A DNA stretch of 64,000 bases from Pseudomonas sp. Fl4BN1. Its GTDB lineage: Bacteria > Pseudomonadota > Gammaproteobacteria > Pseudomonadales > Pseudomonadaceae. Location of the stretch: NCBI RefSeq assembly GCF_009908285.1, contig NZ_JAAARM010000014.1:1-64000 (forward strand), read 5' to 3'. Positions within the stretch are counted from its first letter, which is position 1. Every line of letters begins with the position of its first letter. The translations under genes were made by a program, and so were the position numbers. Positions 1 to 8,868 of the stretch are shown here, one piece after another. The notes below the pieces were generated by a model. That model was not told the origin of the DNA, searched no databases, and saw only the letters and a program-made list of their open reading frames with translations.

Positions 1-161
1 TGCTCAAGGATATCTGGGGACCGACCCACACCGAGGACAGTCACTATCTGCGCATCGTGGTTGGACACTTGCGCCAGAAACTGGCGGACGATCCGACCCA
101 GCCGCGTTTCATCGTCACTGAAGCGGGGGTTGGCTACCGTCTAGTGGGTGGGGATTCCTGA
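1..161 (+). CDS. kdpE: KdpE response regulator, C-terminal fragment
   Basis: The window opens inside this gene; only the last 52 codons are present, in frame from base 3, ending at the TGA at 159-161. The visible part is the end of an OmpR/PhoB-type winged-helix DNA-binding domain: a recognition-helix segment (YLRIVVGHLRQKL) followed by the C-terminal beta hairpin (TEAGVGYRLV). The YLR-x-Y/V-V-x-x-LR pattern is typical of KdpE, the regulator that activates the kdpFABC potassium transporter under K+ limitation together with KdpD. The receiver domain and kdpD would lie left of the window. KdpE is the best match, but another OmpR-family regulator cannot be excluded from so short a piece. Confidence 0.75.
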   Translation, partial: LKDIWGPTHTEDSHYLRIVVGHLRQKLADDPTQPRFIVTEAGVGYRLVGGDS

Positions 162-180
162 GCCTTCCGGCTCAGGCTTT
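159..180. terminator. short hairpin after kdpE
   Basis: TGAGCC and GGCTCA form a 6-bp stem with a 4-nt loop that overlaps the kdpE stop codon and is followed by a short pyrimidine run. It lies between the convergent kdpE and patatin genes, so it may end transcripts from either side. The T-run is weak. Confidence 0.4.
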
Positions 181-189
181 CAGGGCTAG

Positions 190-1224
190 CTACTGTTCCT
201 GTTCGTAGCGGTCCAGGGTGTCACTGGCGATTTCCCGGCCCAGGGCGATCAACTCCGGTGCCTTGTAGAACTCGAAGAATCGACATACGCGCTTCGGTAC
301 GTTGATCAAGATATCCGGCGGATAGCCAGCGATCTTGTACTGCGCCAGGGAGGTCTGCATGACCTCGAAGCTCTGGTTCACCAGGTCCAGTAGCGAGGCT
401 GGGCCGACGTTGTCGATGATGAATGAGCCGCTGGCGGACTTGGGGGCGCCGTCGGACTCCGGCGCTGCGGCCGGCTGCTGGGATTCCGGCTCAGCGCCCT
501 CGACCCAGGGATTGATCTCGGCCGCTTCGCTCCTGAAGGCTTCTTGTTCGAGCAGCAATAGTTGCTCGGCCTGTTTGCGCCGGAACGGCAGGTGCGAGCC
601 AAGGGAATTGATCAGGCTGTCGAAGCGGCTTTTGAACGCAGGCGGGCGCTGGATCACCGGCAGTTGGTAATGACGCTGATTGGTCGAGTTGAGGTTGACC
701 GCAATGATCAGGTCGCAATGACTGGAGACCACCGGAACGATTGGCAGCGGGTTGAGCAGGCCGCCGTCCACCAGCATCCGGTTGCCTTGCATCACTGGGG
801 TGAACAGGCTGGGGATGGCGGCTGAAGCCCGCATGGCTTGATGCAGGCAGCCTTCCTGAAACCAGATTTCCTGCTGGTTGGTCAGGTCGGTGGCCACGGC
901 CGTATAGGGAATGCGCAGGTCTTCGATGTTCACTTCGCCGACGATCTTGCGAATTTGCCCGAAGACCTTTTCGCCGCGAATCGCGCCCAGGCGAAAACTC
1001 ACGTCCACCAGGCGCAGTACATCGAGGTAATCCAGGCTTTCGATCCACTCGCGGTACTCGGCGAGCTTGCCCGCCGAATAGATGCCACCCACCACTGCGC
1101 CCATTGAGCAACCGGCGATGCAGGCGATGTCATACCCGCGTCTTTCGATCTCCTCGATGACCCCGATGTGGGCATACCCGCGAGCGCCTCCTGAGCCAAG
1201 GACCAATGCGACACGTTTGTTCAT
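190..1224 (-). CDS. patatin-like phospholipase family protein (RssA type)
   Basis: 344-aa protein. The N-terminus carries the patatin oxyanion loop (GSGGARGYAHIGV, residues about 10-22). The nucleophile elbow GCSMGA at about residue 38 is of the G-x-S-x-G type. The second catalytic residue lies in the DGG motif (LVDGGLLNPLP, about residue 150). These mark a serine lipase or acyl hydrolase using a Ser-Asp dyad, probably acting on phospholipids. The last 110 residues are a less conserved, Pro/Ala/Glu-rich extension. The start is an ATG preceded by AAGGG at 7-nt spacing. There is no signal peptide, so it is expected in the cytoplasm or at the inner face of the membrane. It converges on kdpE and stands alone. 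The substrate is unknown. Confidence 0.85.
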   Translation of the reverse strand: MNKRVALVLGSGGARGYAHIGVIEEIERRGYDIACIAGCSMGAVVGGIYSAGKLAEYREWIESLDYLDVLRLVDVSFRLGAIRGEKVFGQIRKIVGEVNIEDLRIPYTAVATDLTNQQEIWFQEGCLHQAMRASAAIPSLFTPVMQGNRMLVDGGLLNPLPIVPVVSSHCDLIIAVNLNSTNQRHYQLPVIQRPPAFKSRFDSLINSLGSHLPFRRKQAEQLLLLEQEAFRSEAAEINPWVEGAEPESQQPAAAPESDGAPKSASGSFIIDNVGPASLLDLVNQSFEVMQTSLAQYKIAGYPPDILINVPKRVCRFFEFYKAPELIALGREIASDTLDRYEQEQ

Positions 1225-1444
1225 GATTCATCCCTTCGCCAAACAGGCTGCAACAATGCACCCATAGCGCCTCGAGGTTCAATTGCTGATGCAGTGCAGG
1301 AACTGCCCGGTGGTTTTTCTAGGGCGTATCGGGCCGCGCGGCTATGCTCCTGCGGCTATATTTTCCAAGGGTTGGGTTTGGCACTTTTTGCTGTCGCCAC
1401 CGTCTTAACCTGTACGACTGTTTCCTATTCTTGAGGTGTCATTG

Positions 1445-1723
1445 ATGAAAGCCTGGATCTGCTTGCCCCTGATTGCATTGGTATTGACCGGTTGCGCGGG
1501 CAAGACCGCCTATCGCGACAGCTGTGGCACTCAGCTGGACGCCGCCTGGCATGAACTGGACCTGGCCAAGGCCGAAGGTTTCGCTGGCACCGTGAGTTAC
1601 TCCAAGGCGTTGTCGCTGCTGACAGGCGCCAAGACCCAGCAGCAATTCGAAGCCTTTGAAGGCTGCACCAACAAGGCCGAGAAGGCGCGCTTCTATATTC
1701 GTGAGTCCCGTGCCGGGCGTTGA
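1445..1723 (+). CDS. small putative lipoprotein
   Basis: 92-aa protein starting at the ATG with GAGG 8 nt upstream; an in-frame GTG at 1436 overlaps that ribosome-binding site and is less likely. The N-terminus is a lipoprotein signal (hydrophobic stretch then LTGC), so Cys at about residue 17 should be lipidated and the protein anchored in the envelope. The mature part is mostly helical, with two further Cys residues (DSCGTQ, EGCTNK) that could pair in the periplasm. I recognise it only as a small lipoprotein of the kind seen across Pseudomonas; its function is unknown. Confidence 0.75.
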   Translation: MKAWICLPLIALVLTGCAGKTAYRDSCGTQLDAAWHELDLAKAEGFAGTVSYSKALSLLTGAKTQQQFEAFEGCTNKAEKARFYIRESRAGR

Positions 1724-1866
1724 GCCGCTACAACCGCTACGCTGAAGCGACAATCATCACCGTGGGCCTGAATGACTTGGCGCAATGCCGGTCGCGGTCC
1801 AGCGGTGCCATTCTTGGAACTGGATGAGCCGAAACCAGGCTTGTGAGTTTTGTTGGGGAATCCGTG

Positions 1867-2634
1867 ATGTCTGCCTTGGTCGACCGATTGGTGGCTCAGA
1901 TCCTGAGCCTGGAAGTGAGTTTGTTGGCCTGTCAGGCACGATTGGCCGCCGCCACCGATGCTGAGGCCCTGCATGACTTACGTATCAGTGTGCGGCGCCT
2001 GCGCAGCTTGCTGCGTCCGCTGCGCGGGTTGCCCGGCGTCGAGCAGTTGGAGGCCGCCGTCAGTGAAGTGGGGCGCCTGACAACACCGATTCGTGATCGT
2101 GAAGTGTTGGCGGCCTATCTGCATCAGCATGGTCAGCATGCCGCCGCCGAGCACCGTACTGCCCAGTTGCTCGATGAATATTCGGCGGTGGCAGCGGGGC
2201 CTGAGTTGGCGCAGCTGTTTCTGGTGCTGGATGCATTCCCGCGATTTCTGCGAGCCTCCGGGCGAGAGGGGTTGCTCCGTGGTTTGCGTGGACGGATTGA
2301 AAAACGCTTGGCCAAACAGTGGAAAACCCTGGGTAAGGCGCTCCTGGACCCCGCCCATGACCGGCATCGCCTGCGGTTGTTGATCAAACGTGTACGTTAT
2401 GCGGCTGATGCTTATCCCGAGCTGGATCGCTTGCCTGCCAAAGCCATGAGACGCCTCAAGGCCGCACAGGGTGCTCTGGGGGATTGGCATGACTGCTGGC
2501 AATGGCTGGCCCAGGCCGAACAGCAGGTGGATCTGCGGCCTTGTGTAGCACTCTGGCGTCGCACCATGCTCAAGGCCGAGGCGCGTGCCGACCAGGTGTT
2601 GGACCAGTTGCACAGAGATTGCTTCGGGCGCTGA
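1867..2634 (+). CDS. CHAD domain protein (polyphosphate-binding type)
   Basis: 255-aa all-helical protein. The start of the domain carries the CHAD signature: a conserved His followed by an Arg-rich helix (ALHDLRISVRRLRSLLRPL, residues about 33-51). A second basic helix appears later (HRLRLLIKRVRYAADAY). CHAD domains (conserved histidine alpha-helical domain) are known to bind inorganic polyphosphate through these basic grooves and can target proteins to polyP granules. No CYTH triphosphatase domain is attached, so this is a stand-alone CHAD protein. The ATG at 1867 has GGGGA 8 nt upstream; a GTG at 1843 in the same frame is the alternative. The cellular role is an inference from the family. 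Confidence 0.85.
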   Translation: MSALVDRLVAQILSLEVSLLACQARLAAATDAEALHDLRISVRRLRSLLRPLRGLPGVEQLEAAVSEVGRLTTPIRDREVLAAYLHQHGQHAAAEHRTAQLLDEYSAVAAGPELAQLFLVLDAFPRFLRASGREGLLRGLRGRIEKRLAKQWKTLGKALLDPAHDRHRLRLLIKRVRYAADAYPELDRLPAKAMRRLKAAQGALGDWHDCWQWLAQAEQQVDLRPCVALWRRTMLKAEARADQVLDQLHRDCFGR

Positions 2635-2743
2635 TCGCTGTTCGGCGGCTTATCTGTCCGCTGCTTTGGCCGGAATAGTTGCTGTACGGCTCTGCGACGC
2701 TGGTTAAGATTCCTCCGTCTATTTTCCCTTCCCCGAGGTTTTC

Positions 2744-3541
2744 ATGCGTTTCTACGATTTGCTCGAAGCCGTTCGCGGCCAGCCCCAGTCGCTGACCATT
2801 CCGGCGGAGTGGGCTCAGGGTCGCGCCAGTTTCGGTGGTTTGGTGGTGGCCCTGCAGTATGAAGCGATGCGGGCCAAGGTTCCGGCGGAGCGGCCGGTAC
2901 GCTCCCTGGCGATTACCTTTGTCGGTCCAGTGGCTCCGGATGTACCGGTCAGTTTTGAAGTGGACGTGCTGCGTGAAGGCAAGGCCGTCAGCCAGGTATT
3001 GGGGCGGGTCATGCAGGAAGGTCAGGTGGTGACTCTGGTACAGGGCAGCTTTGGAGCTTCCCGTGAATCTTGCGTAACAGTTGGCGCCGAACCTGCGCCG
3101 GAGATGAAGCATTGGGATGATTGCCAGGAGTTGCCTTATATCAAGGGTGTGACACCGGAGTTCATGCGTCATCTGGCGATGCGCTGGAGCATTGGCGGCC
3201 TGCCATTCACCGGTAACCGTTCTCGGGACATGGGCGGCTGGGTGCGTTTGCGCGGGGATGTCAAGGAGGAACCGGTGACCGAGGCGCACATTCTGGCGCT
3301 GGTGGATGCCTGGCCGCCGGCATTGCTGCCGCACCTGAGCAAGCCGGCGGCCGGCAGCACCCTGACCTGGACCATCGAGTTCGTCCAGCCGCTACTGCAG
3401 GTGAGTACCCTGGACTGGTGCAAGTACCGGGTGGAAGTCGAACATGCCCGAGACGGTTATGGCCACGCCGCTGCGGCGCTGTGGAGCTCCGATGGGCAGT
3501 TGATTGCCCTGAGCCGGCAGACGGTGACGATCTTCGCCTGA
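2744..3541 (+). CDS. acyl-CoA thioesterase family protein (double hotdog)
   Basis: 265-aa protein, about the length of TesB-like double-hotdog thioesterases. The first half contains the AS-FGG-V segment (RASFGGLVVALQ, about residues 27-38) typical of hotdog acyl-CoA thioesterases. The second half contains a LTWTIEFVQPL strand and a final GQLIALSRQTVTIF strand that match the C-terminal hotdog, where the Asp of VDAW (about residue 187) is the likely catalytic residue. It would hydrolyse acyl-CoA to free fatty acid and CoA in the cytosol. The ATG is preceded by GAGG at 6 nt. It is monocistronic between the CHAD gene and a convergent small membrane-protein gene. Chain-length specificity cannot be read from the sequence. 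Confidence 0.8.
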   Translation: MRFYDLLEAVRGQPQSLTIPAEWAQGRASFGGLVVALQYEAMRAKVPAERPVRSLAITFVGPVAPDVPVSFEVDVLREGKAVSQVLGRVMQEGQVVTLVQGSFGASRESCVTVGAEPAPEMKHWDDCQELPYIKGVTPEFMRHLAMRWSIGGLPFTGNRSRDMGGWVRLRGDVKEEPVTEAHILALVDAWPPALLPHLSKPAAGSTLTWTIEFVQPLLQVSTLDWCKYRVEVEHARDGYGHAAAALWSSDGQLIALSRQTVTIFA

Positions 3542-3627
3542 GCCTTCAGTGCCGGTGGCGTTGCAACCAGGCGCGCCACCAGTAGGTGTTGCACTGCATC
3601 TTTACGATTACTGAACGGCTCGGAGGT

Positions 3628-3861
3628 TTACGCCTCCAGGCTGTGGCCGTGACGCTGCAAGCCCAGAGCCGCCAGGATGCCGACCACGCCGATTGCCAGG
3701 CTCAGGAAGCTCAACGAAAACACCCCTGAAGCGACCAGCAGAAAACCGACGATGAACAGCGGCACGGCGATCAGGTGCAGTATCAGGTTGGTCGGATGCT
3801 GGTGGCTTTGCGGGTAGACGCGCCATTGCCAGGCAGGAAGGTTGGGGTGACGTTTGCCCAT
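3628..3861 (-). CDS. small Mpo1-like (DUF962-type) membrane protein
   Basis: 77-aa protein with two predicted membrane helices (about residues 26-46 and 48-68). It has a short cytoplasmic N-terminus holding the histidine-rich HQHPTN motif, then H at the start of helix 1 and a C-terminal RHGHS. Conserved histidines before the first helix resemble the Mpo1-like family, whose yeast member is an iron-dependent 2-hydroxy fatty acid dioxygenase; the bacterial proteins are mostly uncharacterised. The chosen ATG (residue 8 of the longest frame) has CAGAGG 9 nt upstream; the upstream in-frame ATG at 3882 lacks a usable site. Confidence 0.65.
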   Translation of the reverse strand: MGKRHPNLPAWQWRVYPQSHQHPTNLILHLIAVPLFIVGFLLVASGVFSLSFLSLAIGVVGILAALGLQRHGHSLEA

Positions 3862-4003
3862 GTTGATCATCCTCTGGTTCATGGAAACTGATGAACCAAG
3901 AATAGGGCGCAGGCGGTCTTGCGGCGAATCGAAGCTGGCTATCGGGCTGATAGCCAGCGGGTAGGGGGCAAAGTGCTGGTGCTGAGCCTGTTGGGTGCGC
4001 TGC

Positions 4004-5485
4004 TCAGAGCTTCAACTGGCCGATGGCCTTGCTCAGCTCGCCGGCCAGGGTCGCCAGTTCACCGCTAGTGGTGGCAGAGGCGACGGTCTGTTGCACGGTG
4101 TTTTCGGTGACGTCTCGGATGCTCACTACTGCTCGGTTCATTTCTTCCGCCACCTGGCTCTGTTGTTCCGCAGCTACGGCGATCTGGGTGTTGCTTTCAC
4201 GCATCTGTGCCACCGCGCTGGTAATTTCCGCCAGTGCCGCCCCAGCTTCCTGGGCCTGCTGCACGCAGTCGTCGGCCTTGAACGAGCTTTCCTGCATGAA
4301 GTCCACCGCGTCGCGGGTGCCCGCTTGCAGGGCAGATACCATGCTGGTGATTTCATCGGTGGAGGCTTGCACGCGTTTGGCCAGATTGCGTACTTCGTCT
4401 GCTACCACGGCAAAGCCGCGACCCATTTCTCCGGCCCGGGCGGCCTCGATGGCCGCGTTGAGCGCAAGCAGGTTGGTCTGTTCGGCGATGCTATGGATCA
4501 CGTTGACCACACCGTTGATCTTTTGGCTGTCCTCGGCGAGTTTTTGAATCATCTCGGCGGTTTGCTGCACGCCATTGGAAAGCCCAGCGATGGACTTCTG
4601 CACCCGGCCGACTACTTCGTGCCCGGTGCCAGCCAGCGCGTCGGCGGTTTGCGACAGATCCCGGGTGGCGCCGGCATGCTGGGCGATGTGGTAGACGGTG
4701 GCGGACATTTCATTGATAGCAGTGGCGGCCTGATCGGTTTCGCTCTGCTGGCCGAGCATGCCATGACGCACGTCGTTCATGCTCGAGGCCAGGCGGGCAG
4801 CACCCTGGTCCAGCTGCCTGGCGGTGTTGGCCACGGTGTTTACCACTCGTTGATACCCGGCCTGCATGGCGTTGAAGGCGCTGGCCATCTGGCCCACTTC
4901 ATCCTTGCAGGACAGCGGGACGCGGGCGGACAGGTCGCCAGTCTTTTCTACGTGCAGCATCACATCCTTGAGGGTGTTGAGTTGGCTGAGGAGAAAGCGG
5001 ATCAGCAACTGAGAAGCACACAGCATGGCGAACATCAGGATGAACACGGCGACTGCATAGTGGGTGAAGCGATCACTGAAGACCTGAACGAGGCTTGGGG
5101 CGTGGGCCAGAACCGCGACCTGTTGGCCGTCGGCGCGATGGATGACTTCGGCGCCTAACAGTGGGTTGTCGCCGAACAGTGGCAAGTGATTGAGCTCGAC
5201 CCAGCCATTGGCGCCGTTCAGCTCGGGCAATGCCTGTTCGTTGATGCTGGGAGTCTGCCCCCGGGCGAAGTACAGCAGGTGCTCGTCACTGGGCAGGGGC
5301 TGTCCGGCAGGCCAGGATCCGAGCAAGTGGGCCTGGGTCTGGGCAGAGGCCTGTGCTGCCTGGCCGCGAGCCTGTTGCTCCAGTTGCACTGCGTACAGCA
5401 CTAATAACAAGGTGGTGACGAAGGCGACCGCATTGACTGCCCAGAATTTGTATTTCAGCGAGATGTTGCTAAGCCAGGCACCCAT
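4004..5485 (-). CDS. methyl-accepting chemotaxis protein
   Basis: 493-aa transmembrane chemoreceptor. Order: TM1 (about residues 12-32), a periplasmic ligand-binding region of about 120 residues, TM2 (about 155-175), a HAMP segment, then a long coiled-coil signalling domain. The hairpin tip that contacts CheA and CheW is clear (QTNLLALNAAIEAARAGE) and is followed by the FAVVADEVRNLAKR segment. It feeds a chemosensory array that controls the flagellar motor or another output. The protein ends in LKL without a CheR-tethering pentapeptide. The longest frame starts at a TTG at 5575; the ATG at 5485 just before TM1 fits the family better. The periplasmic sensor is short and I cannot name its ligand. 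It is transcribed away from and just after tatD. Confidence 0.92.
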   Translation of the reverse strand: MGAWLSNISLKYKFWAVNAVAFVTTLLLVLYAVQLEQQARGQAAQASAQTQAHLLGSWPAGQPLPSDEHLLYFARGQTPSINEQALPELNGANGWVELNHLPLFGDNPLLGAEVIHRADGQQVAVLAHAPSLVQVFSDRFTHYAVAVFILMFAMLCASQLLIRFLLSQLNTLKDVMLHVEKTGDLSARVPLSCKDEVGQMASAFNAMQAGYQRVVNTVANTARQLDQGAARLASSMNDVRHGMLGQQSETDQAATAINEMSATVYHIAQHAGATRDLSQTADALAGTGHEVVGRVQKSIAGLSNGVQQTAEMIQKLAEDSQKINGVVNVIHSIAEQTNLLALNAAIEAARAGEMGRGFAVVADEVRNLAKRVQASTDEITSMVSALQAGTRDAVDFMQESSFKADDCVQQAQEAGAALAEITSAVAQMRESNTQIAVAAEQQSQVAEEMNRAVVSIRDVTENTVQQTVASATTSGELATLAGELSKAIGQLKL

Positions 5486-5571
5486 AAGAAGGTCTTCTCT
5501 GATTGAGCGGAACAGTATTGGCAAGGTGCCATTATTGTGCCGCCATGCTCTCGGAAAAATCTTGATATGAG

Positions 5572-6378
5572 TCAAGCAATCTCAGGCAAGTGGAAAAATG
5601 CTCTGGCACAGGCGGTGCTGTGGCTTGCCAGGTGTTCTGGCGTCTCTTCGCGGTGCCGTGCGACTTCGCGCAAGACTTCCGTCAGGTAGGCCGGTTCGTT
5701 ACGGCCGTTTTTCGGTTTCGGCCGCAGGCTGCGTGGCAGCAGGTAGGGGGCGTCGCTTTCCAGCATCAGGCGCCCACGGGGAATATTGCGCACCAGCGGG
5801 TGCAAGTGCGTGCCCCGGCGCTCGTCGCAGATCCAGCCGGTGATGCCGATGTGCAGGTCCAGGTCAAGGTAGCGGAACAGCGCCTGCTGCTCACCGGTAA
5901 AGCAATGCACCACGGCTGCCGGCAAGCGGTCGCGAAAGTCTCGCAGGATGTCCAGCAGGCGCTGGCTGGCATCACGTTCGTGGAGGAATACTGGCAGTTG
6001 CAGTTCGACAGCCAGTGCCAGGTGTTCTTCCAGGACCTTTTCCTGTTGTGGCCGAGGGGAGAAATCTCGATTGAAGTCCAGTCCACATTCGCCCACGGCA
6101 CGTATCCGGGGTTCGCTGAGCAGGGCGCGCAAACGTCGGACGCTGTCGGCATTCCAGTCGCTGGCGCAGTGAGGGTGCAGGCCTGCCGTGGCGAACAGTC
6201 GTTGCCCAGCGGTGTCCAGTTGCTGGCACAACTCCAAGGCCTGTTCACTGCCTTCGACGCTGGTTCCGGTCAGGACCAATTGGCAGACTCCCGCTTCATA
6301 AGCACGATCGAGAACGGCTTGGTGTTTTTCGGCAAAAGAGGGATTGGTCAGGTTGACGCCGATATCGATGAGTTGCAT
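5572..6378 (-). CDS. TatD family metal-dependent hydrolase (putative DNase)
   Basis: 268-aa TIM-barrel hydrolase of the TatD family. The opening strand holds a metal-ligand region (LIDIGVNLTNPSF), where the usual His-x-His is IDIGVN, as in TatD proper. The Glu of GECGLDFNRD, the His of FLHERDA, the His of VVHCFTG and the Asp of LESDAPY supply the remaining ligands. Family members are Mg/Mn-dependent 3'-5' exonucleases acting on DNA or RNA in the cytoplasm, linked to repair of oxidised DNA. The ATG has GGAGA 9 nt upstream. It precedes the chemoreceptor gene on the same strand by about 86 bp, but the two are probably functionally unrelated. Confidence 0.9.
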   Translation of the reverse strand: MQLIDIGVNLTNPSFAEKHQAVLDRAYEAGVCQLVLTGTSVEGSEQALELCQQLDTAGQRLFATAGLHPHCASDWNADSVRRLRALLSEPRIRAVGECGLDFNRDFSPRPQQEKVLEEHLALAVELQLPVFLHERDASQRLLDILRDFRDRLPAAVVHCFTGEQQALFRYLDLDLHIGITGWICDERRGTHLHPLVRNIPRGRLMLESDAPYLLPRSLRPKPKNGRNEPAYLTEVLREVARHREETPEHLASHSTACARAFFHLPEIA

Positions 6379-6611
6379 GGTGCTATCTCCGCCTGCGGCC
6401 GGAAAGCATATCAGAGCTGTAGATTTATAAGAAAAACCAAGAACTACAACGAGTTAAAGCGGTCTTTTGCTGCCGGAAGAACGTGGTGGCCGGGATTTTG
6501 CCGTCGCTACGATTGTCTTTCGCACCATGCCAGCGCTCAAGGCGCTCTGTTTCTGTCGATCAATCCTTCAAAAACGACGAAGGGTTGAACAGCATTCTTT
6601 GCGGAGAGCGG

Positions 6612-8033
6612 ATGACCCGACCCTCGATATTGCTTGCGCTGTGCCTGTCGTTGCTGATGCCGTTGCCGGCCGTGGCGCGTTTGGCCGGTCCGCCGGAAAC
6701 CTTGGCTGCTGCCAAGGTGCGCGATCTGGCGGAAATTCGCAGTAGTCGAGTGTTGCGAGTGCTGGTCAATCAGAGCCGTAATAGCTCTGGTGAAGTCCAG
6801 GGCCAGGCCATCGGTGTCGAATACCATCGCCTGCGCTCGTTCGAGCAGTACCTCAATGGGCATGCCCGTGATGGCCAGGAAATCAGTCTCAAGATCATTC
6901 CCAAGGCCAAGGATCAATTGCTGGGTGCCTTGCAGCGAGGAGAAGGGGATCTTGTGGCGCCAGGTGAGTTGTTGGAGGCTCAGCCAGGGCATGCGGTCAA
7001 TTCCAGTGATCCAATTGTCAGCAATGTTCCTTTGTTGCTGGTGGGGATCAAGGGTGAGCGTCGCTATACGCGGATCGAGCAGTTGTCCGGCAAGACCCTG
7101 ACCTTGACCACTGGCAGCGCTGCGGGGGAGGCGGTAAGCCAGATCAATCAGAAGCTGACGCTGCACAAACTCGCGCCGATCAAGGTCGAGTGGGTCGATC
7201 CCAGCCTGGCGGTGGAGGATGTGCTGGAAATGGTCCAGGGCGGCATATTCCACCTGACCATTGTCGAGCAGCCGATTGCCGAGCGCTGGAGCAAGATTCT
7301 GCCCAGGTTGCGTTTCGACAAGCAATTGAAGATCAGCGAGCCGGGCGAGGAGCATTGGTTTGTCCGGCGTGATGCATCGATGTTGCGCGCCAGTATCGAT
7401 CGTTTCCTCAAGACCTATAAGGCACCCGCAGATCAGGATGTCGCATTCCTGCGCATCTATCGACGCCAGTATCAGGTGCATTACCCCTTGGCCCGGGCTG
7501 ATCGCCAGCGACTGGAGAAACTGCGCCCGGTGTTGCAGAAGCATGCGGGGGAGCAGGGCATGGACTGGCTGAACCTTGCGGCCCTGGCGTTCAAGGAGTC
7601 GGCCCTGCAGCCTAGTGACAGGAGTGGTGGTGGGCCTACCGGGCTGATGCAGATCACGCCCTCCGCCGCACAACGAGTCGGGGTCAGCAATATTCAGTCC
7701 GTGGACAGCAATGTGCAGGCCGGAGCCAAGTACCTGGCGATGATTCGCCGCAAGTTCTTTTCCAGTCCCAAGCTCAACGAACGCGAGCGCATGGCTTTCG
7801 TCCTGGCGGCCTACAACATGGGGCCGGAACGGGTTCAGGGGATGCGCAGCGAGGCCCGACGCAGGGGGTTGAATCCCAATCAGTGGTTCTTCCAGGTAGA
7901 GCGTATCGCTATGGAGCAGGTGGGCATGGGGGCGGTCAGCTATGTTAATAGTGTCAACAAGTACTATCTGGCCTTTGATCGTGAGCGAGGCTCCCTGGAG
8001 CCTCCGGAGCGAAAAGTTGCGTCTCGAAAGTAA
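6612..8033 (+). CDS. MltF-like lytic murein transglycosylase (SBP-SLT fusion)
   Basis: 473-aa exported protein. A signal peptide (residues 1-22, cut near AVARL) is followed by a periplasmic binding-protein module of the amino-acid type (about residues 40-270) and a C-terminal SLT goose-lysozyme-like domain (about 305-425). The SLT motifs are all present: catalytic Glu in FKESALQP, the GGPTGLMQITPSAA segment and AAYNMGPERV. This two-part layout is that of MltF, which cleaves the MurNAc-GlcNAc bond of peptidoglycan to form 1,6-anhydro ends, with the binding module sensing muropeptides. Unlike classical MltF I see no lipobox, so it may be soluble or anchored by an uncleaved signal. The ATG at 6612 with GGAGAG upstream is preferred over a GTG at 6483. 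Confidence 0.88.
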   Translation: MTRPSILLALCLSLLMPLPAVARLAGPPETLAAAKVRDLAEIRSSRVLRVLVNQSRNSSGEVQGQAIGVEYHRLRSFEQYLNGHARDGQEISLKIIPKAKDQLLGALQRGEGDLVAPGELLEAQPGHAVNSSDPIVSNVPLLLVGIKGERRYTRIEQLSGKTLTLTTGSAAGEAVSQINQKLTLHKLAPIKVEWVDPSLAVEDVLEMVQGGIFHLTIVEQPIAERWSKILPRLRFDKQLKISEPGEEHWFVRRDASMLRASIDRFLKTYKAPADQDVAFLRIYRRQYQVHYPLARADRQRLEKLRPVLQKHAGEQGMDWLNLAALAFKESALQPSDRSGGGPTGLMQITPSAAQRVGVSNIQSVDSNVQAGAKYLAMIRRKFFSSPKLNERERMAFVLAAYNMGPERVQGMRSEARRRGLNPNQWFFQVERIAMEQVGMGAVSYVNSVNKYYLAFDRERGSLEPPERKVASRK

Positions 8034-8135
8034 TCGAAAATATTGATTGTTATGTCGGATAATTTCCGCTTTTAACATGATAAAAACTGATTAGTATGGC
8101 GACCAACTTCCCTACCTTACACAGGACTACACAGC

Positions 8136-8570
8136 ATGAGCACACTGATCAAAAACCTGCTGGGCACTCGCGCCGGTTATGGCTTGACCGTTTTGCGAAT
8201 TTTCGTCGGCATCATCTTCGCGGCCCACGGCTCGCAGAAACTCTTTGGCTGGTTTGGTGGTGGCGGTCTGGCAGGAACGGCTCAGTGGATGGAAAGCATT
8301 GGCCTCGCTCCTGGTTATCTGATGGCGCTGCTGGCCGGCGGCACCGAATTCTTTGCCGGGTTGGCGTTGATCGTTGGCCTGTTGGTGCGGCCGGCGGCAC
8401 TGGGTCTATCGTTTACCTTGCTGGTGGCGATCTTCTCGGTGCATATCAGTCATGGCTTGTTCATGGCCGACAACGGTTATGAATTCGCCCTGGCATTGCT
8501 CGGCGGTACAGTGGCGGTTCTGTTTGAAGGTGCAGGCAAGCTGTCACTGGATGCAACGATTGCCAGGTAA
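8136..8570 (+). CDS. DoxX family membrane protein
   Basis: 144-aa integral membrane protein with four predicted helices. It carries the DoxX signatures: RIFVGIIFAAHGSQKLFGWFGG near the start (helix 1 and the GSQK-LFG turn), a Glu-Phe pair in helix 2 (GGTEFFAGLALIVGL) and a final G-YEFALALLGG helix. Bacterial DoxX-like proteins sit in the inner membrane and are often linked to oxidative stress or quinol chemistry, but the reaction here is not known. The ATG has AGGA 9 nt upstream. The gene is flanked downstream by a strong terminator, so it is probably monocistronic. Confidence 0.88.
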   Translation: MSTLIKNLLGTRAGYGLTVLRIFVGIIFAAHGSQKLFGWFGGGGLAGTAQWMESIGLAPGYLMALLAGGTEFFAGLALIVGLLVRPAALGLSFTLLVAIFSVHISHGLFMADNGYEFALALLGGTVAVLFEGAGKLSLDATIAR

Positions 8571-8640
8571 CTCGGCTGGCTCATTCAACTGGCCGGACAC
8601 TTGTCGCCAGCTTTGGATCAACCGTTACGAAGATTTTCCA

Positions 8641-8664
8641 AGGCCTGCGAATGCAGGCCTTTTT
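8641..8664 (+). terminator. intrinsic terminator after DoxX gene
   Basis: An 8-bp perfect stem (AGGCCTGC / GCAGGCCT) with a GAAT loop is followed directly by a run of T. It is the best Rho-independent terminator candidate for the DoxX transcript. Confidence 0.85.
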
Positions 8665-8868
8665 CATTGCTACTGATTCTTGACACTGACCTGTCGGCTT
8701 CTCTAGGATGCTGCTTATGCGCCGATTTAAACAGCTACTTGCGGGGCGCCAAGTGAGTCGAAAGATCACTGATAGAAGCTATTTCCAGGCTTCGAAATAC
8801 CGCTAAAGCGCTGGTTCGGTGTTGCCTCTCACCTGCCCGGCAGAAACTTGAGGTAGAGACACGATACG

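Noticed and set aside
5486..5575. Longer chemoreceptor start at a TTG
   Set aside because: The extra 30 residues are basic and unlike the family, and would run to within 4 bp of the tatD stop; the ATG at 5485 directly precedes the first membrane helix.
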